Shown here: positions 1-11,206 of the stretch, in pieces
How positions within the stretch are numbered: the stretch's first letter is position 1
How the letters are laid out: each line of letters starts with the position of its first letter
DNA from: Liquidambar formosana
Lineage: Eukaryota; Streptophyta; Magnoliopsida; Saxifragales; Altingiaceae
Length of the DNA: 64,000 bases
Assembly: GCA_039720395.1 (NCBI GenBank)
Contig: CM077829.1
Coordinates: forward strand, 23,639,955-23,703,954
Direction of reading: 5' to 3'
Position numbers and translations under genes: made by a program
The notes under the pieces: generated by a model
What the model was told of the DNA's origin: nothing
Databases searched by the model: none
The model's input: only the letters and a program-made list of their open reading frames with translations

Positions 1-662
1 TAAAATTTTTCATCATCATCATTAGAACTCTTTTCAGCACCGTCGTGCATTTTATATACACTTGTGGTATCACTCTTCTCGACATCCAAATCAACATACT
101 TGCAATTTTTCAGAAGTAGCATATCGTTGTTCTTCCTCTGGTCTTGCCCATCCAATAACAAACCTCTAAACTCCGAGAAACCCAAATTCCCACCCCTTCC
201 ACTCTGCCCAATCCCCAAACTCTCATCTCTAAAAAGTTTCCGTAACCATTCATCCAACTCATCTAAATACTTACGATAAACCAACTTTATACAAGACTTA
301 ACTCCAACATCCAAACCCAATTCCTCCGCCACCAAAGCCCACAAACGATTTTTTGATACCCACTCATACCCACCTCTTTCCCTGACTACCCAAAAAAGTT
401 TGAACAAATCCAGGCATCGCCCATCGCCGAGCATTGCCGGAATAGGCCTAACACTACCTTTACTAGCAATCTCCTTCAGAAAAACCGAAAGCACCTGATC
501 AAACAGGCATCTCAATTCATCTTTATAATCATCACAACCATCTAAACTGCCTTTCACGGCATGATCAACACCAAAGCAACGTCTACTACAGCTTTGCAAA
601 GTACGAATGATTTCAACGCAATCTAAGCCCGACCCATTTGACAAGATCGACCATCCTGCCAT
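1..662 (-). CDS. ARID-domain chromatin protein, N-terminal part (runs off left edge)
   Basis: The minus strand is open without a stop from an ATG at 662-660 to the window edge, 220 codons. The protein begins MAGWSILSNGSG. Residues about 50-140 read as an ARID/BRIGHT DNA-binding domain: RPIPAMLGDGRCLDLFKLFW (72-91), then RERGGYEWVSKNRLWALVAE, then KLVYRKYLDELDEWL. This beginning and domain order match the plant ARID1/ARID2 family (Arabidopsis At2g46040 and At4g11400), nuclear proteins of roughly 560 residues that carry ELM2 and Myb-like domains further on; those would lie outside the window. After the ARID the chain becomes acidic and Ser/Asp-rich (SSNDDDEKF at the edge). The ATG is the first in frame and follows a pyrimidine-rich plus-strand A/G-poor leader. 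No intron is seen in this part. ARID identity is firm; the choice between ARID1 and ARID2 is open. Confidence 0.88.
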   Translation of the reverse strand, partial: MAGWSILSNGSGLDCVEIIRTLQSCSRRCFGVDHAVKGSLDGCDDYKDELRCLFDQVLSVFLKEIASKGSVRPIPAMLGDGRCLDLFKLFWVVRERGGYEWVSKNRLWALVAEELGLDVGVKSCIKLVYRKYLDELDEWLRKLFRDESLGIGQSGRGGNLGFSEFRGLLLDGQDQRKNNDMLLLKNCKYVDLDVEKSDTTSVYKMHDGAEKSSNDDDEKF

Positions 663-2460
663 TTACTTCCTCGATATCAATGTAAAATTCAACAGAAATC
701 AATGAATACGTCCTTCTTTTTGTTTCTGTTTTTGTTTTTTTTTTCTTTTTTGTGGGTTTTTTTATGGATTGATGATACGAACAAGAATCAACAGATTAGA
801 TAGCGAAAAGAGATTGAAGAACATAGGAAGGTGACATTCTATGTGCTGTTTTGTCCGAAGATTTACCTCATTTTTTTTCTGGGTTTTGTTTGCTTTGTTC
901 TATCATTTCCTTTGCATATCCGCCAAATGTTCCCTATGAGTTGCAGAACTGACAAGGAGCAGAGGGGTGGAAGTGATGATGGCAGCCAAAATTAAGGTTA
1001 GAGTTTGGAAATTTGGGAGGTGGATTAGTGGAGGCCAGCACGAGATGGATGAAATGAAAAATATGTACACATAGGGTGATACTGTAATTAAAATGGAGAG
1101 AGATAGAGAGAGAAATCTCACCAGGAAGGATTAGGATCAAAGGTTTGAAAGAAAATATGGATTAATACAAGAGCAAAGGAAATCTCATGTAGGAAGGGAA
1201 ACCAACCCTAGTAAATAAATAATAAATAATAAATAAATGGATTATAAGGGAAACATGATATTCATCCCCCATATAACTATAATTATATGCGATTTTTGTC
1301 AATGTTTCAAAACAAAAATATGCAAATTCCTGCAAGATTAATTAAGCAGTTAAGCTTTGGACGTACTCCTTAAAGGTCATCATTTTAATTTTTTAGCTCT
1401 TTATAACTATCATGTGTAAGTATAAGACCTCTCACACGGATGTTTAACAAATTAATCTAGGCTAAAAGCTCTGCCAAAGTAAAGCTTAAGAGTTAGGACA
1501 TCCCTAATTGTTAATAGAAAAAACAAAAACAAAAATATGCGACTTGTATCTTTTGTCCATGTCGGAGGGAAAAAAAAGTTAAAATTTTTAAGGGAATAAT
1601 AGACATATTAGGAAGGACATATATATTTTAAATTATTTACCTATTTCTCTTGAATGAGTTGATTCTTCTAATCATGTGAAATTTCTACAGAAAATGCTAT
1701 ACTTTTCTATTATTTTCTTACCATAAGAAGAAAAAATAATGGAAGGAGTAGCATTTTTCGAACCCTGTTGCGTATGAGAGAGTAAACACAATTGGGGCAT
1801 ATTGCATTTTCCTCAATAGGATATTGCAAAACAAAATCGTAGTGAAGTATTATTTAAGAGTATTCGCAGGTCGATTTGGAGTGGTTACGAGAGAAAATAC
1901 TAACCAACCCGTCAAAGGTGGTTTGCAAAATTTTTAACTCATCGTTAAACTGTTGATCTTAAAAATCGACAGATTTGTTGATTTCTTTCAAAACGTTGTA
2001 CCAACAGTTTGGGCGGATTGGACAAGTTGTATCACACCCTTCATAACTTTAATGAGGATTGACAAATAACCAAAAAGTGTGCTTTCATAATCTCTATGAA
2101 AATGGTTTATTGATTTCTTAGCAAAAATGTTTAGAGGACAATAAATTTTAAAAAAAAATACTATAATGACTTAACACGTTTTCTTGTACAAAGTGTATAT
2201 ATTATGGGTTTTCTTAACGTGTGACCTAAGGGCACATGTTAAGATGTAATTAAAAATCCAATTATTGCATGGAAAAATGTGTTTTCATAGTTTTATAAGT
2301 ATTTTCACATTTTTTCAAGCAACTTTCACCATTTACAATGCATTTTCATCATTTTCAATGTAATGATTGGGTTATTAATTACAGCTTAACGTGTGCCCTA
2401 AGGGTACACATTAAGAAAACCCATATATTATATATTTATATATATTTTTTGATGAAGTAG

Positions 2461-2502
<42 letters not shown>
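663..2502. other. Intergenic; presumed promoter side of the ARID gene
   Basis: No gene was recognised. About 700-760 is a T-rich tract next to the ARID start and probably belongs to its 5' leader. 1085-1120 holds GA repeats. 1215-1240 repeats aataaataaat. The remainder is AT-rich with short direct repeats. 2459-2504 is a (TA)n tract that leads into the foldback elements. The short open frames at 903-1140 show no family features. Confidence 0.5.
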
Positions 2503-2507
<5 letters not shown>

Positions 2508-3600
2508 CCGATGTGAAACTTGTTACTCCTACACCCCTCAATATCTTTTTGTAGAAATAATATTTCACTAATCCAACCATTGGATTAGATACTCTGCTCA
2601 TGAACATCACACATACTAAATTTTAAGGAAATCGGATATTAAGAAATATGTCATTCATAAAGTATTTCAAATTATAATTTTATTTATAAAAAGATATGTA
2701 AATTTACAGATAAAATGTTTCTCAATATCTAATTTATTTGAAATTTGGCATGCATGACATGTATAAATAAAGTTTCTAATCCAATGGTTGGATTGGTGAA
2801 ATATTATTCCCAAAAAAAGATATTAAGGGGTGTAAGAGTAAAAAGTTTTACACTATGTTGAAATGAATCCCTCCCCTATAAAAGATATTAAAGGGTGTAG
2901 GAGAGGGATCCGTTTACACCCAATGTAAAACTTTTTACTCTTACACCCCTTAATATGTTTTTGTTGAATCAATATTTTTTCAAACCATCCGTTGGATTAA
3001 ATACTCCTCCCATAGAGATCACGCACACTAAATTTCACATTTATTGGATACTCGTAAGCATCTCATCTATAAATTCATTTTTCTTTTTATAAATAAAACT
3101 ATAATTTATGCCATTTTATTGATGGAATAGTTTCTAATCTCTGATCAATATAAATTTGGCGTGCATGATCCACATGAAAGGAGTATCCAATCCAACGATT
3201 GGTTTTGAAAAATATCAATTCAACAAAAAGATATTGAAAGGTGTTTAATATCTTTTTATAGGAATAATATTTTGCCAATCCAATTGTTAGATTAAGTTCT
3301 CTATTCATGCACATCATGCATGTCAAATTTCAAGTAAATCGGATATTAAGAGCAACGTCATTCATAAAGTGTCCCAAATTATAGTTTATTTATATAAATA
3401 AATAAATTTTTTTTTTAAAAAAAAGTGAGTTTACAGATTAAATACTTCTCAATATCGGATTTGCTTGAAATTTGGCACACATGACGTACATGAATAGATA
3501 ACCTAATTCAACGGTTAGATTGACAAAATATTATTCCCACAAAAAGATATTGAGGGGTGTAAAAGTAAAAAGTTTTACACCGGGTATAAACAAATCCCTC
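2503..3600. repeat. Three adjacent foldback (MITE-like) elements of one family
   Basis: The block consists of about three head-to-tail copies (about 2503-2880, 2903-3245 and 3246-3600) of a roughly 350-bp palindromic element. Each copy opens with or near GAGGGATYYRTTTA, continues through tacaccc...ttactcttacacccctyaatat, and ends in the inverse complement (gatattgaggggtgtaaaagt...ccctc). The arms extend nearly to the centre, so each copy can fold into a long hairpin. The first copy is truncated on the left by (TA)n. No coding capacity is present. Transposase family is not assignable by eye. Confidence 0.65.
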
Positions 3601-3649
3601 CCCTATATATATAATTAAAAGCGGGTTTGACAAAGTTCAATCAGATTTA

Positions 3650-3903
3650 GATTTGATGCAGTTTGCACCTTTAATTGCATGGTGCAGTTACCGGTGGATG
3701 GGCGCCATGTGGCAAGGGTGAAATATGCACGAATGGGATTTGGAAGATAAGTTAGGCATCAAAATGTCAACACCGTAACCTTTGGGTGTGAAATCCTTGC
3801 AGCGAATCCCAGCCGCTCATGCTTCTCCTTTGCCACATGACGCCCATCCACCAGTAAATGCACCATGCAGTTAATGGTGCAAACTGCACCAATTCCGAGT
3901 CTA
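3650..3903. mobile_element. MITE with about 60-bp terminal inverted repeats
   Basis: The left arm (gatgcagtttgcacctttaa, then gcaccatg-type and ggatgggcgccatgtggcaa) is the inverse complement of the right arm (ttgccacatgacgcccatcc to ggtgcaaactgcacc). The spacer is about 120 bp. A diverged relative with the same layout lies at 50293-50511 (tttactgca...atgatgcagt, with arms ending in aatttggattt). No target duplication was resolved. Confidence 0.65.
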
Positions 3904-5332
3904 AGTTCAATCCGCCAACCAAACTGAATCATCAAATTTATTATTCCACGAAAACTAATTTACCTATTCTCTCAAACCACTTGAGTCAGTGCAAAATGAA
4001 ACGGATTGGTTTAGTTTAACGGATTGAGCGGTTTTTTTTGCATATGCCTAAGACTATTAATCCACCTTTTCTCATCTTATTTCTCACTTTCTTACCTAGG
4101 GATGGGACTGGCAGTCTTATGATCACACTTCTCATGTGAGACTGTCAGAGGGCAAGAAAGGGTCCATGAAAGGGAATATGGGATGAGTGGCATTTTCATG
4201 GCAGCATCTACCTGTCGAAATAATAATAAAACAAAGCTAAAAAAAGATAGTACAAAATAAAATTCCATAGTTCGATGGTATGCCTATGGAGCACTTGAGA
4301 AACTGAGAGAATTTCACTGACATAACTACTAGGGTTGTAAAAAATTTATTGCATAGGCATTCTAATCCAATGTCTCAAATGCATAGAGAAAATCACTGGC
4401 GGGGGGCTCTTATTGCATAGGCTTTCTAACCCAATGTCTCACATACAACAGTTTACTATAACATGCTACGTGGTTTAATTACACGCAATGATCAAATTTT
4501 AAAGTTCCCTCTCATCAACATTAGATCAAAATCTTCTGTCAATTTTCACTAACACGAATGGTTCCATTTTAATATATAAATTAGAGGTAATAACACATGC
4601 GATGTGTATTCACTCTTAACATCCTAAATATCCTATTATAATGTAGGAGAGAAATGTGGGTTGTTTATTTGAATTCAAATCAGTACTCCATTACTATGGT
4701 ATCCCGGCCTTTGACAATTGAAGTTGTAATGTCTTATTTATTCAACAAAATTGTGAGCAGATTAAATCTTATCTTCCCTTTATAATAATATAGATAAATA
4801 TTGAATCTAATTCAACGCGACAAATTCTGTGTTATAAATATGATAGTGTGGCACATGTCTTAAATTATGTGTCCAAATAACTAAAAAGAAAAATGAAAGA
4901 GATCATACTTCCTCCATTCCTAATTGACTATCACTTTTTTAAAAACATGGTTTTTTGGAAACATACGGGATGGAATACATACGGAGTATAATTCAATTAT
5001 TTTTATAAAAAAGATGATGAAAATTTCAACATAAAAAATGGAAAAGCTAAAAATACGGATACAAACAAATATGAGTACAATATGAATTTTAACAAAAATT
5101 TGAGACCAAAAAACCAAGAATATATGTTATGTTGTTTCTTTTAGTGTGTCACTACTATTAATCATCATTTTTATCTTATTTTGTTAAATTTTTCATAAAA
5201 TATTATTAAAATCAATTATATTTTAAAAAGTATTCTAATAGAATCTTTTTTTTTTTTTTTTTTTTTTTTGTACATTTGCTTGTGAGGATGAAGGAATTTG
5301 ACTAAGAAGATTTAATAAGTATATAGGCTTTG

Positions 5333-5369
<37 letters not shown>

Positions 5370-5374
5370 ATGAT
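3904..5374. other. Intergenic, AT-rich
   Basis: No gene seen. 4330-4445 holds two imperfect copies of a 60-bp phrase (ttgcataggc...ctaacccaatgtctca). 4905-4990 (cttcctccattcctaattgactatc) resembles one end of a Stowaway-type MITE, but no matching second end was found. 5249-5270 is poly-T and 5337-5367 is (TA)n. Confidence 0.45.
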
Positions 5375-5474
5375 CGCCAAGGAGCTGTAGCTCAGATGGC
5401 ACCGGGTGGGTGGGGCTTGGGTTAGGTGAGGGGTTCTACTCCTCCCCTCCATGTGAACCAAAATTTAAAGAAAA

Positions 5475-5483
<9 letters not shown>
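5375..5483 (+). mobile_element. Short tRNA-derived SINE
   Basis: A tRNA-like head carries a pol III A box (TAGCTCAGATGG, 5388-5399) and a B box (GGTTCTACTCC, 5432-5442) at normal spacing, followed by a short body and an A-rich tail (5470-5482). It is not a working tRNA gene, since no acceptor stem or anticodon arm can be folded. The sequence (TA)n-GGATGAT occurs on both sides (to about 5374 and again 5488-5514), which suits a target-site duplication made when the SINE entered the end of the Micron-like element next to it. Confidence 0.7.
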
Positions 5484-5505
<22 letters not shown>

Positions 5506-5507
5506 TA

Positions 5508-5693
5508 GGATGATGATCAGGTAAGCACATGCGCGCTAATATAACTTATATCAATAGCCGCATTGGGAGTTATACCTTTGTACCTTGTGCATTAGTAGGA
5601 TATGAGGTACATTGAACCAATGCAAAGGGTACAACCCCCAATGCATGGTGCTGATATAACTTATATCAACATGTGCTGATGAAAACATAACCG
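5508..5693 (+). mobile_element. Micron-like MITE in a (TA)n microsatellite, copy 1
   Basis: The element starts GGATGATGATCAGGTAAGCA right after (TA)n and ends in ...gaaaacataaccg right before another (TA)n. Internal half-palindromes (ctaatataacttatatcaa / ctgatataacttatatcaac) lie near both ends. It is homologous along its whole length to 61241-61413, in opposite orientation there. Flanking TA repeats on both sides recall the rice Micron family, which targets TA microsatellites. Confidence 0.7.
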
Positions 5694-7543
5694 ATATATA
5701 TATATATATATATAGTTTCTTGTCCTAAAATATTCTCAATTTTTGTTATTACATTATATGAAACATGTTGTGTATGGAAAAAGGGTAACTCCACTAATGC
5801 AATCCATATATAACAAATCCTTATAGATTAAGTAGAAAGTAAGAAGATTACAATAGAAAACTCGGAAATTAGATCTTGATTTTACAAAATAAGGATAAAT
5901 TTTTTAAAAAATAATATATGTAGTGGTATTATTAATGATTGTAGTAGGAGTCGGATTGCTGATGTTACAATTAAAAGTAAAAAATTAACATACGAATAAT
6001 ACATAATACATCAAGTACATGAACTATATGTTTACTTTTTTAAAAAATACATTTTTATTAATTTTGAAATTTAAACAACAAATAGAAATTTTTAATAAAA
6101 TTATGTACATAATATATTATTATACGGGTATAATAATATGAATATTTGCTAACCAACGATCATATTATAACAAAAAGGATGAGGGCGCTTTCTTTGTAGA
6201 CAAGACCAATGCGTAACCCTAATTGATGCTTTGGAGACTATACAGCCATCTAAAATGAAAAGCAAAATCTCCACATAAAATACCAAAAATGCCCTATTCG
6301 GATTCTTGGAGTTGGGCATCAATTGAGTACACGAGTACACTTATGATTTATCACAACAACCAAACACTATTTGTGTGGCATATGGCTCGACCTCACAAAA
6401 TTACAAGTTTATGGGATGCCTAATTTTGAAACATTTGGACCCTACCACCTCATAACCGCATTAGCAGGGTAGGCAATGGAATGATATTTGCCCAAAGTGT
6501 TTCCTCAATAAAATCTTTCTTATGATAATGTTTCGTAACTCTTCATCATATGTAATCTTCATGCCTATGATGGATCTCTCTACCTTTTTTATTTTTTGTT
6601 TTTTTTTATGGGTATCAAACCCTGCACCCTAATTATGGGTATGGCTAAAAAAAAATAAAAAATCAAACCAAGTTGAATAGTATGCTGCTCGAGACTAACT
6701 CAATAAATTCCTAAGCTCATAAATAAGTTTCAAATTACCTCATTTATCTTATGAATAAGTTCAGATCAACCTCTTACCGAGTAAATTTATAGTAAAGTCC
6801 GAATAACTTAATTCATCTTATACTCCTGCCAATTATTAAGTCCTCCTTATATTTCTTATTTTACAAATAATGTAATCAAGTTTCAATCACCTAACTTAGA
6901 AAGGAAAGCTATCACTTAGGTTGGTGGTCCTATCCACTTTTTTTGTGATTTGATAGTTTTTCACCTATTTAGGTCAATTTTGCGAAGACAGCTTTCCACC
7001 TCATTCGCATGTGTAACACATGTCATGCATCCATAATTTTAAAATTTAAAATAAAAATTTAATTATCCACAAATTTACTAATATTCTTATATTTAAAAAG
7101 AATATCCTACTTATAAAAAATCTCATCTCAACCAAGTTTTTTGGTACATCAAATAGGTCAAATTTCGAAACAAATGTTTTCCCTCATGATAGAATGGATC
7201 CCACCTAAACTGTAAGGTCAATGGTAATAAGGAAAATACAAAAATAAAAATAATTATAAACTTCTTTTACTTTTTATTCTTTTATTTTTTTTTATTTTTT
7301 TTATTTTTTTTTTTAACTAGATAAGAACAATAGGATGTTAAATTAAACATAGAAAGAATAGTACACGAGTGGGTTAACAACTCGAACCGAAGACCTCCCT
7401 TAGCAAGATTATAATTATTCTATAAATTAAACTAGCATTGGAAAGTGGGGAAAAGCTAGAAACTTGCCAAACAACCGCACACATGAGGCGCATAAGAATA
7501 TAATATTTAAAATATTGATTATTTTGACCATTTTCATTGGTGG
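5694..7543. other. Intergenic, AT-rich
   Basis: No gene or clear transposon was recognised. It contains long A/T tracts (for example 7275-7315). 6149-6340 and 7374-7586 are short open frames without family features. Confidence 0.4.
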
Positions 7544-7696
7544 AATTACAAATAGATTCGGCTATGAGTAAACAATTACAGTTCAATTATAGTTAGTTAC
7601 TCTTAGTTAAGTTAGCAATCATTTATTAATAAGTTAGTAATCATTTCTATTGAATTGTAATTATTTGCTCCTAGTCAGACCTATCTATAATCCCCC
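7544..7696 (+). mobile_element. Small MITE (about 155 bp), copy 1 of a two-copy family
   Basis: Starts aattacaaatagattcggct and ends with the imperfect inverse complement gacctatctataatccccc. The same sequence, about 160 bp long in the same orientation, recurs at 17271-17431 (attacaaatagatccggcta to caagctataacccc). The middle has repeated agttagtaatcattt-like units. Superfamily unknown. Confidence 0.65.
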
Positions 7697-7982
7697 AATT
7701 TCATTTACTAAGTATCCCAAGCGTACTATAACAAATGTTTGAATTCAAACTAACCCCTTGCGATGTACAAATTACTCACAAACTCATACATCTGACAGTA
7801 AAATAACGAATACTCGAATATAAAACTGATTTATGCCTTGAAAGGTTTTCTTGTCATAAAAAAATAAAATAAAAATAAAATTAGATTTATGATCCATGGT
7901 CCTTTAATTTGTTTGTCCACGTTACTCTCGCGGGTTATATATAAGTCTTCTAGTATCTAATGCACATGATATTAACTAAAAT

Positions 7983-8533
7983 GAAGTGCACTTCAAAAAT
8001 CTACCTAGTGATTTATGTTTTGTGAATCCAACCGTTTTATGAAGTAATTAAATTGCTTTCTCATGTAGGCAATTCATGTTAAAAATCAAGTTGACACGAG
8101 ATTGATAGATATTTGATCCAAAACTTGCATTTTTAATCAATAACAATCACTCATTGGACATTTTGGATGAAGCAAACCTTAATCTTCGATCAACTTGATT
8201 TTTTGTATAAATCTCCTACATATGAATGCAAATCTTAATCCAACAATTAGATTCACAAAATACAAATCACTATGTAAAGTTTTAGATAACCTTTTTATAT
8301 AAGCGATTCATGTCAAAAATCAAGTTGATCCAAAATTGATTGCTATTTGATCCAAGACTTGCATTTTTTTAATCAATAACACTCTCTCATTTATGCACAT
8401 TTTGGATTAAACAACTCTTAATCTTGTATCAACTCGATTTTTAGTATGGACCACCTAGAGATGAAGCAGATCTTAATCCAACTATTGTATTTGCAAAAAA
8501 TAAATGATTAGGTGAAGTTTTGGAGCGGATCTA
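7983..8533. mobile_element. Foldback element with internal tandem duplication
   Basis: Two diverged copies of a roughly 240-bp unit lie head to tail (first near 8040-8290, second near 8290-8530), both with attcatgt-aaaaatcaagttga, ttgatcc-aacttgcattttt and cttaatcc-aacaatt phrases. The ends are imperfect inverse complements (ctacctagtgatttatgttt / aaataaatgattaggtgaag). A 14-bp near-direct repeat, ATATTARYTAAAAT, sits on both flanks (7969-7982 and 8534-8547), as expected for a target duplication. No coding frame. Confidence 0.55.
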
Positions 8534-11206
8534 ATATTAGTTAAAATCAAATACACTTGATAATAGGAGGACAATATATATGTAGGAAAATGCTATTTCT
8601 CTTAAGTTATTTTCTTAAATTCAACATTACAATGATATGGTAACATAACACATCATAAATTTGAATTTTAATGGTGAGCCTAAAATAGGAGCATGGATTC
8701 TACGTTGAGTTCAAAGAACTCAACACGATGCTGAGCTCATCAATATCATTGCATCATACTTTGAACAGTTTGAATTAAAAGTTAAAAAATTTATTACCAA
8801 AAAGACCAAAATTACATCAATCGATAACTTTTTCAACTTTTAATCTGAGCCGTCCAAAACACAATTCGATGATACTGATGAACACAACACTAAATTCATG
8901 CTCCAAATATAGACCCAATATCAAAATACCACCTCTTTTTTTTCTTTTTGCTACCTTTACCCCTAAACCCCCCAATATCAACAAATGGGTAACAATGTTT
9001 TTCTATAAACTTGATCTCACTAAAAAAAACATCACCTTTTTTGAGATGTTAAATTTGAGAAGATAAAGCAGACAAGAGAGTACCATAGAGATCTAGGTGA
9101 GGTAGCCTATCCTATTGTCTGGGTTTTGTGTTCAGCTTGTTTATACCGCCGTCACAAATGCATATTAAACATTAAGAAGATAGAACTTACATTTTTATTT
9201 TATTTTATTTTCGTTTAGAAGAAGAGCATGATAGAGCAAACGAATGAACCTTTCACACACTTCTCCTTTACGATTACATAAAGACGATATTCAAATTAAT
9301 GCTAATGATTTTTTGGTCTAATGACATGGGTAGGAGATTTGTAAAAGTCTTGATTTCAACTCCGCATGAGTGCGTATGTGTTTTTCTATTTTTTGACAAA
9401 AAAATAAATAAAATAAAAAATTACAATATTAAAACTTCTGCTGAGGCCCCAAAGATAGGAACGTGGTACAATCAAAAAGACTATACCTGGGAAACCCCAG
9501 CAGGACGGTATAGAGGTAATCTTAAGCTTTTACGAAACCACATGAAATCTGGAACACAAAAGAGTTCACATGACTTGCACCACACAACACATGCGCGCAC
9601 AAAATCAAAAGACGAAACAAAACATAAAAATTAATAAAGAGGAGTTCACATTGGCCTCGTAACATGATAATATTGACATCTCACCAGAAATAGAGAAGAG
9701 GAGATGCAAACCTTTTGGTAGGATTAGAAGGGGTCAAGGAGCCTTGTCCTGTAAGATAGAGTGAAGATCTGATGATGAATCCTATCATGTAGTTTCAAAA
9801 TTTTAAATAAAAAAAAAAAGATGACAGAAGAAACATGTAATTAATTTAAGGAGAGAGTTCACATTTGATCGAAAAGAAGGATGAAGGACAAGTTTCGCAA
9901 AGGGCACGTAAATCTCTCGGCTCACCCTTTTTGGGAACAAGGGTGAGGCTTTTCTCAGAACCAACCCTCGTCTGATATCATAAACCAAGCATAAAGAACA
10001 ACAGTTTCAACTTTGATTATTCCTTCAACCTTCAATATATCTTCCATGGTTTGCGTGAAAATTAAAGCACAAGTGATTCCTGTTTCGAGTAAAACGAGTC
10101 TCTCCCGTTTTAAGAAAACACGCAAGAAATTACAGTAGACAATTGATCCAAAGGCAGTCTTCCCTGAACTTGCGTTTCCATTCCATCATTTTTCTTTCCT
10201 CGCAAGAATCTCATTAAATCAATCCAGCCAGTTGTTACAGTTCACAGTAGTCATGAATAAACCCGTTTTGATGCTTTCAAGAAGAGCATCAGTCAAACAT
10301 AAGAGTAGGGGAGCAAATACAAAGCCAAACCTTTGAAGCTGTATTATGGAAAAACTAGAAGTTGATTTCACTCGACCATAAGTTCGTGTGAAATTCAGAG
10401 TATTATATACATTATTCAACTAATACACAGTATACCTGTTCAACCGATCCTTCCTTTCCTTGCACTATTCAAAATCCCCACCAAGAAACCACCCAGCAAA
10501 CAAATGCAGAGGATAAAGTGTAATCACGTGCAATTTACAGAAGCTCAAAAGAAAGACAGACCCAAAAAAAAATGAAAAAAGGAAAAAAGGGTTCCTCAGA
10601 GTCTAACTTTGAACATCCAAAGAGAAGCTATACAAATGCAGACGCATGCACTCACACAGAGAGAGCCCAAGCAACTCAATAGGGTAGCCAGAAAGGCAGA
10701 GTTAACCTGTACTTCTGTCTCGACAGGGAACCCAGCTTCTTGGACTATTAACCTGACTAGCATCCCAATTCCCTTGTATATGAACTCATCTTATCTCATT
10801 TAGATCATGCTGATCTAATCACTAAGGATGAGTATATAAAAAATGGAGAATGTTCCCGAGGAATGGTTTCATGTCGGTGTCCATAATATCCCCCCCCCCC
10901 CCCCCCCCAAAAAAAAACAAAACAAAACAAAACAAAAACTCCTTTAAAAAAAAATGAAAAAAGAAAAGAAAAGAGTTTAAAGGACATGAACCCACAAAGA
11001 CAATTGATATTTGGAAATGCACACAACTCCTTCAGAAACAAGATAATCAAACAGCAGCCAAATCTCTGGCTGCCACAGAATCTTGACCACCAAAGAAAAA
11101 AAAAAAAAAAAAAAAACTGAGAACTATCATGCACCTGTGACCTCTGCTTCTCAAACTTCAATTTCAAACAGCTAAGAAGTTGAACCATTGCAGTAGTAGC
11201 TATTAG
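8534..11206. other. Intergenic DNA, then 3' untranslated side of the RHB1A-like gene
   Basis: No coding gene was recognised in 8534-10200. About 9880-9990 contains, on the minus strand, a short open stretch (VYDIRRGLVLRKASPLFPKR) that is not assigned to a family. 10440-11206 lies directly after the stop codon of the RHB1A-like gene and probably includes its 3' UTR. It contains a poly-C tract (10892-10909) and poly-A tracts (10910-10919, 11095-11116) on the plus strand. Confidence 0.4.

Noticed and set aside
903..1140. Minus-strand frames upstream of the ARID gene
   Set aside because: Short and without domain or conserved start; probably promoter DNA.
4905..5130. Complete Stowaway element
   Set aside because: Only one end (cttcctccattcc) is seen; no inverse partner or TA duplication.
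5381..5450. Possible tRNA gene
   Set aside because: A and B boxes are present, but no cloverleaf, anticodon loop or acceptor pairing; an A tail and target duplication identify a SINE.
10805..11188. Minus-strand frame of 127 codons
   Set aside because: Runs through poly-C and poly-A tracts in the 3' UTR side of the RHB1A-like gene; low-complexity Phe/Gly peptide.
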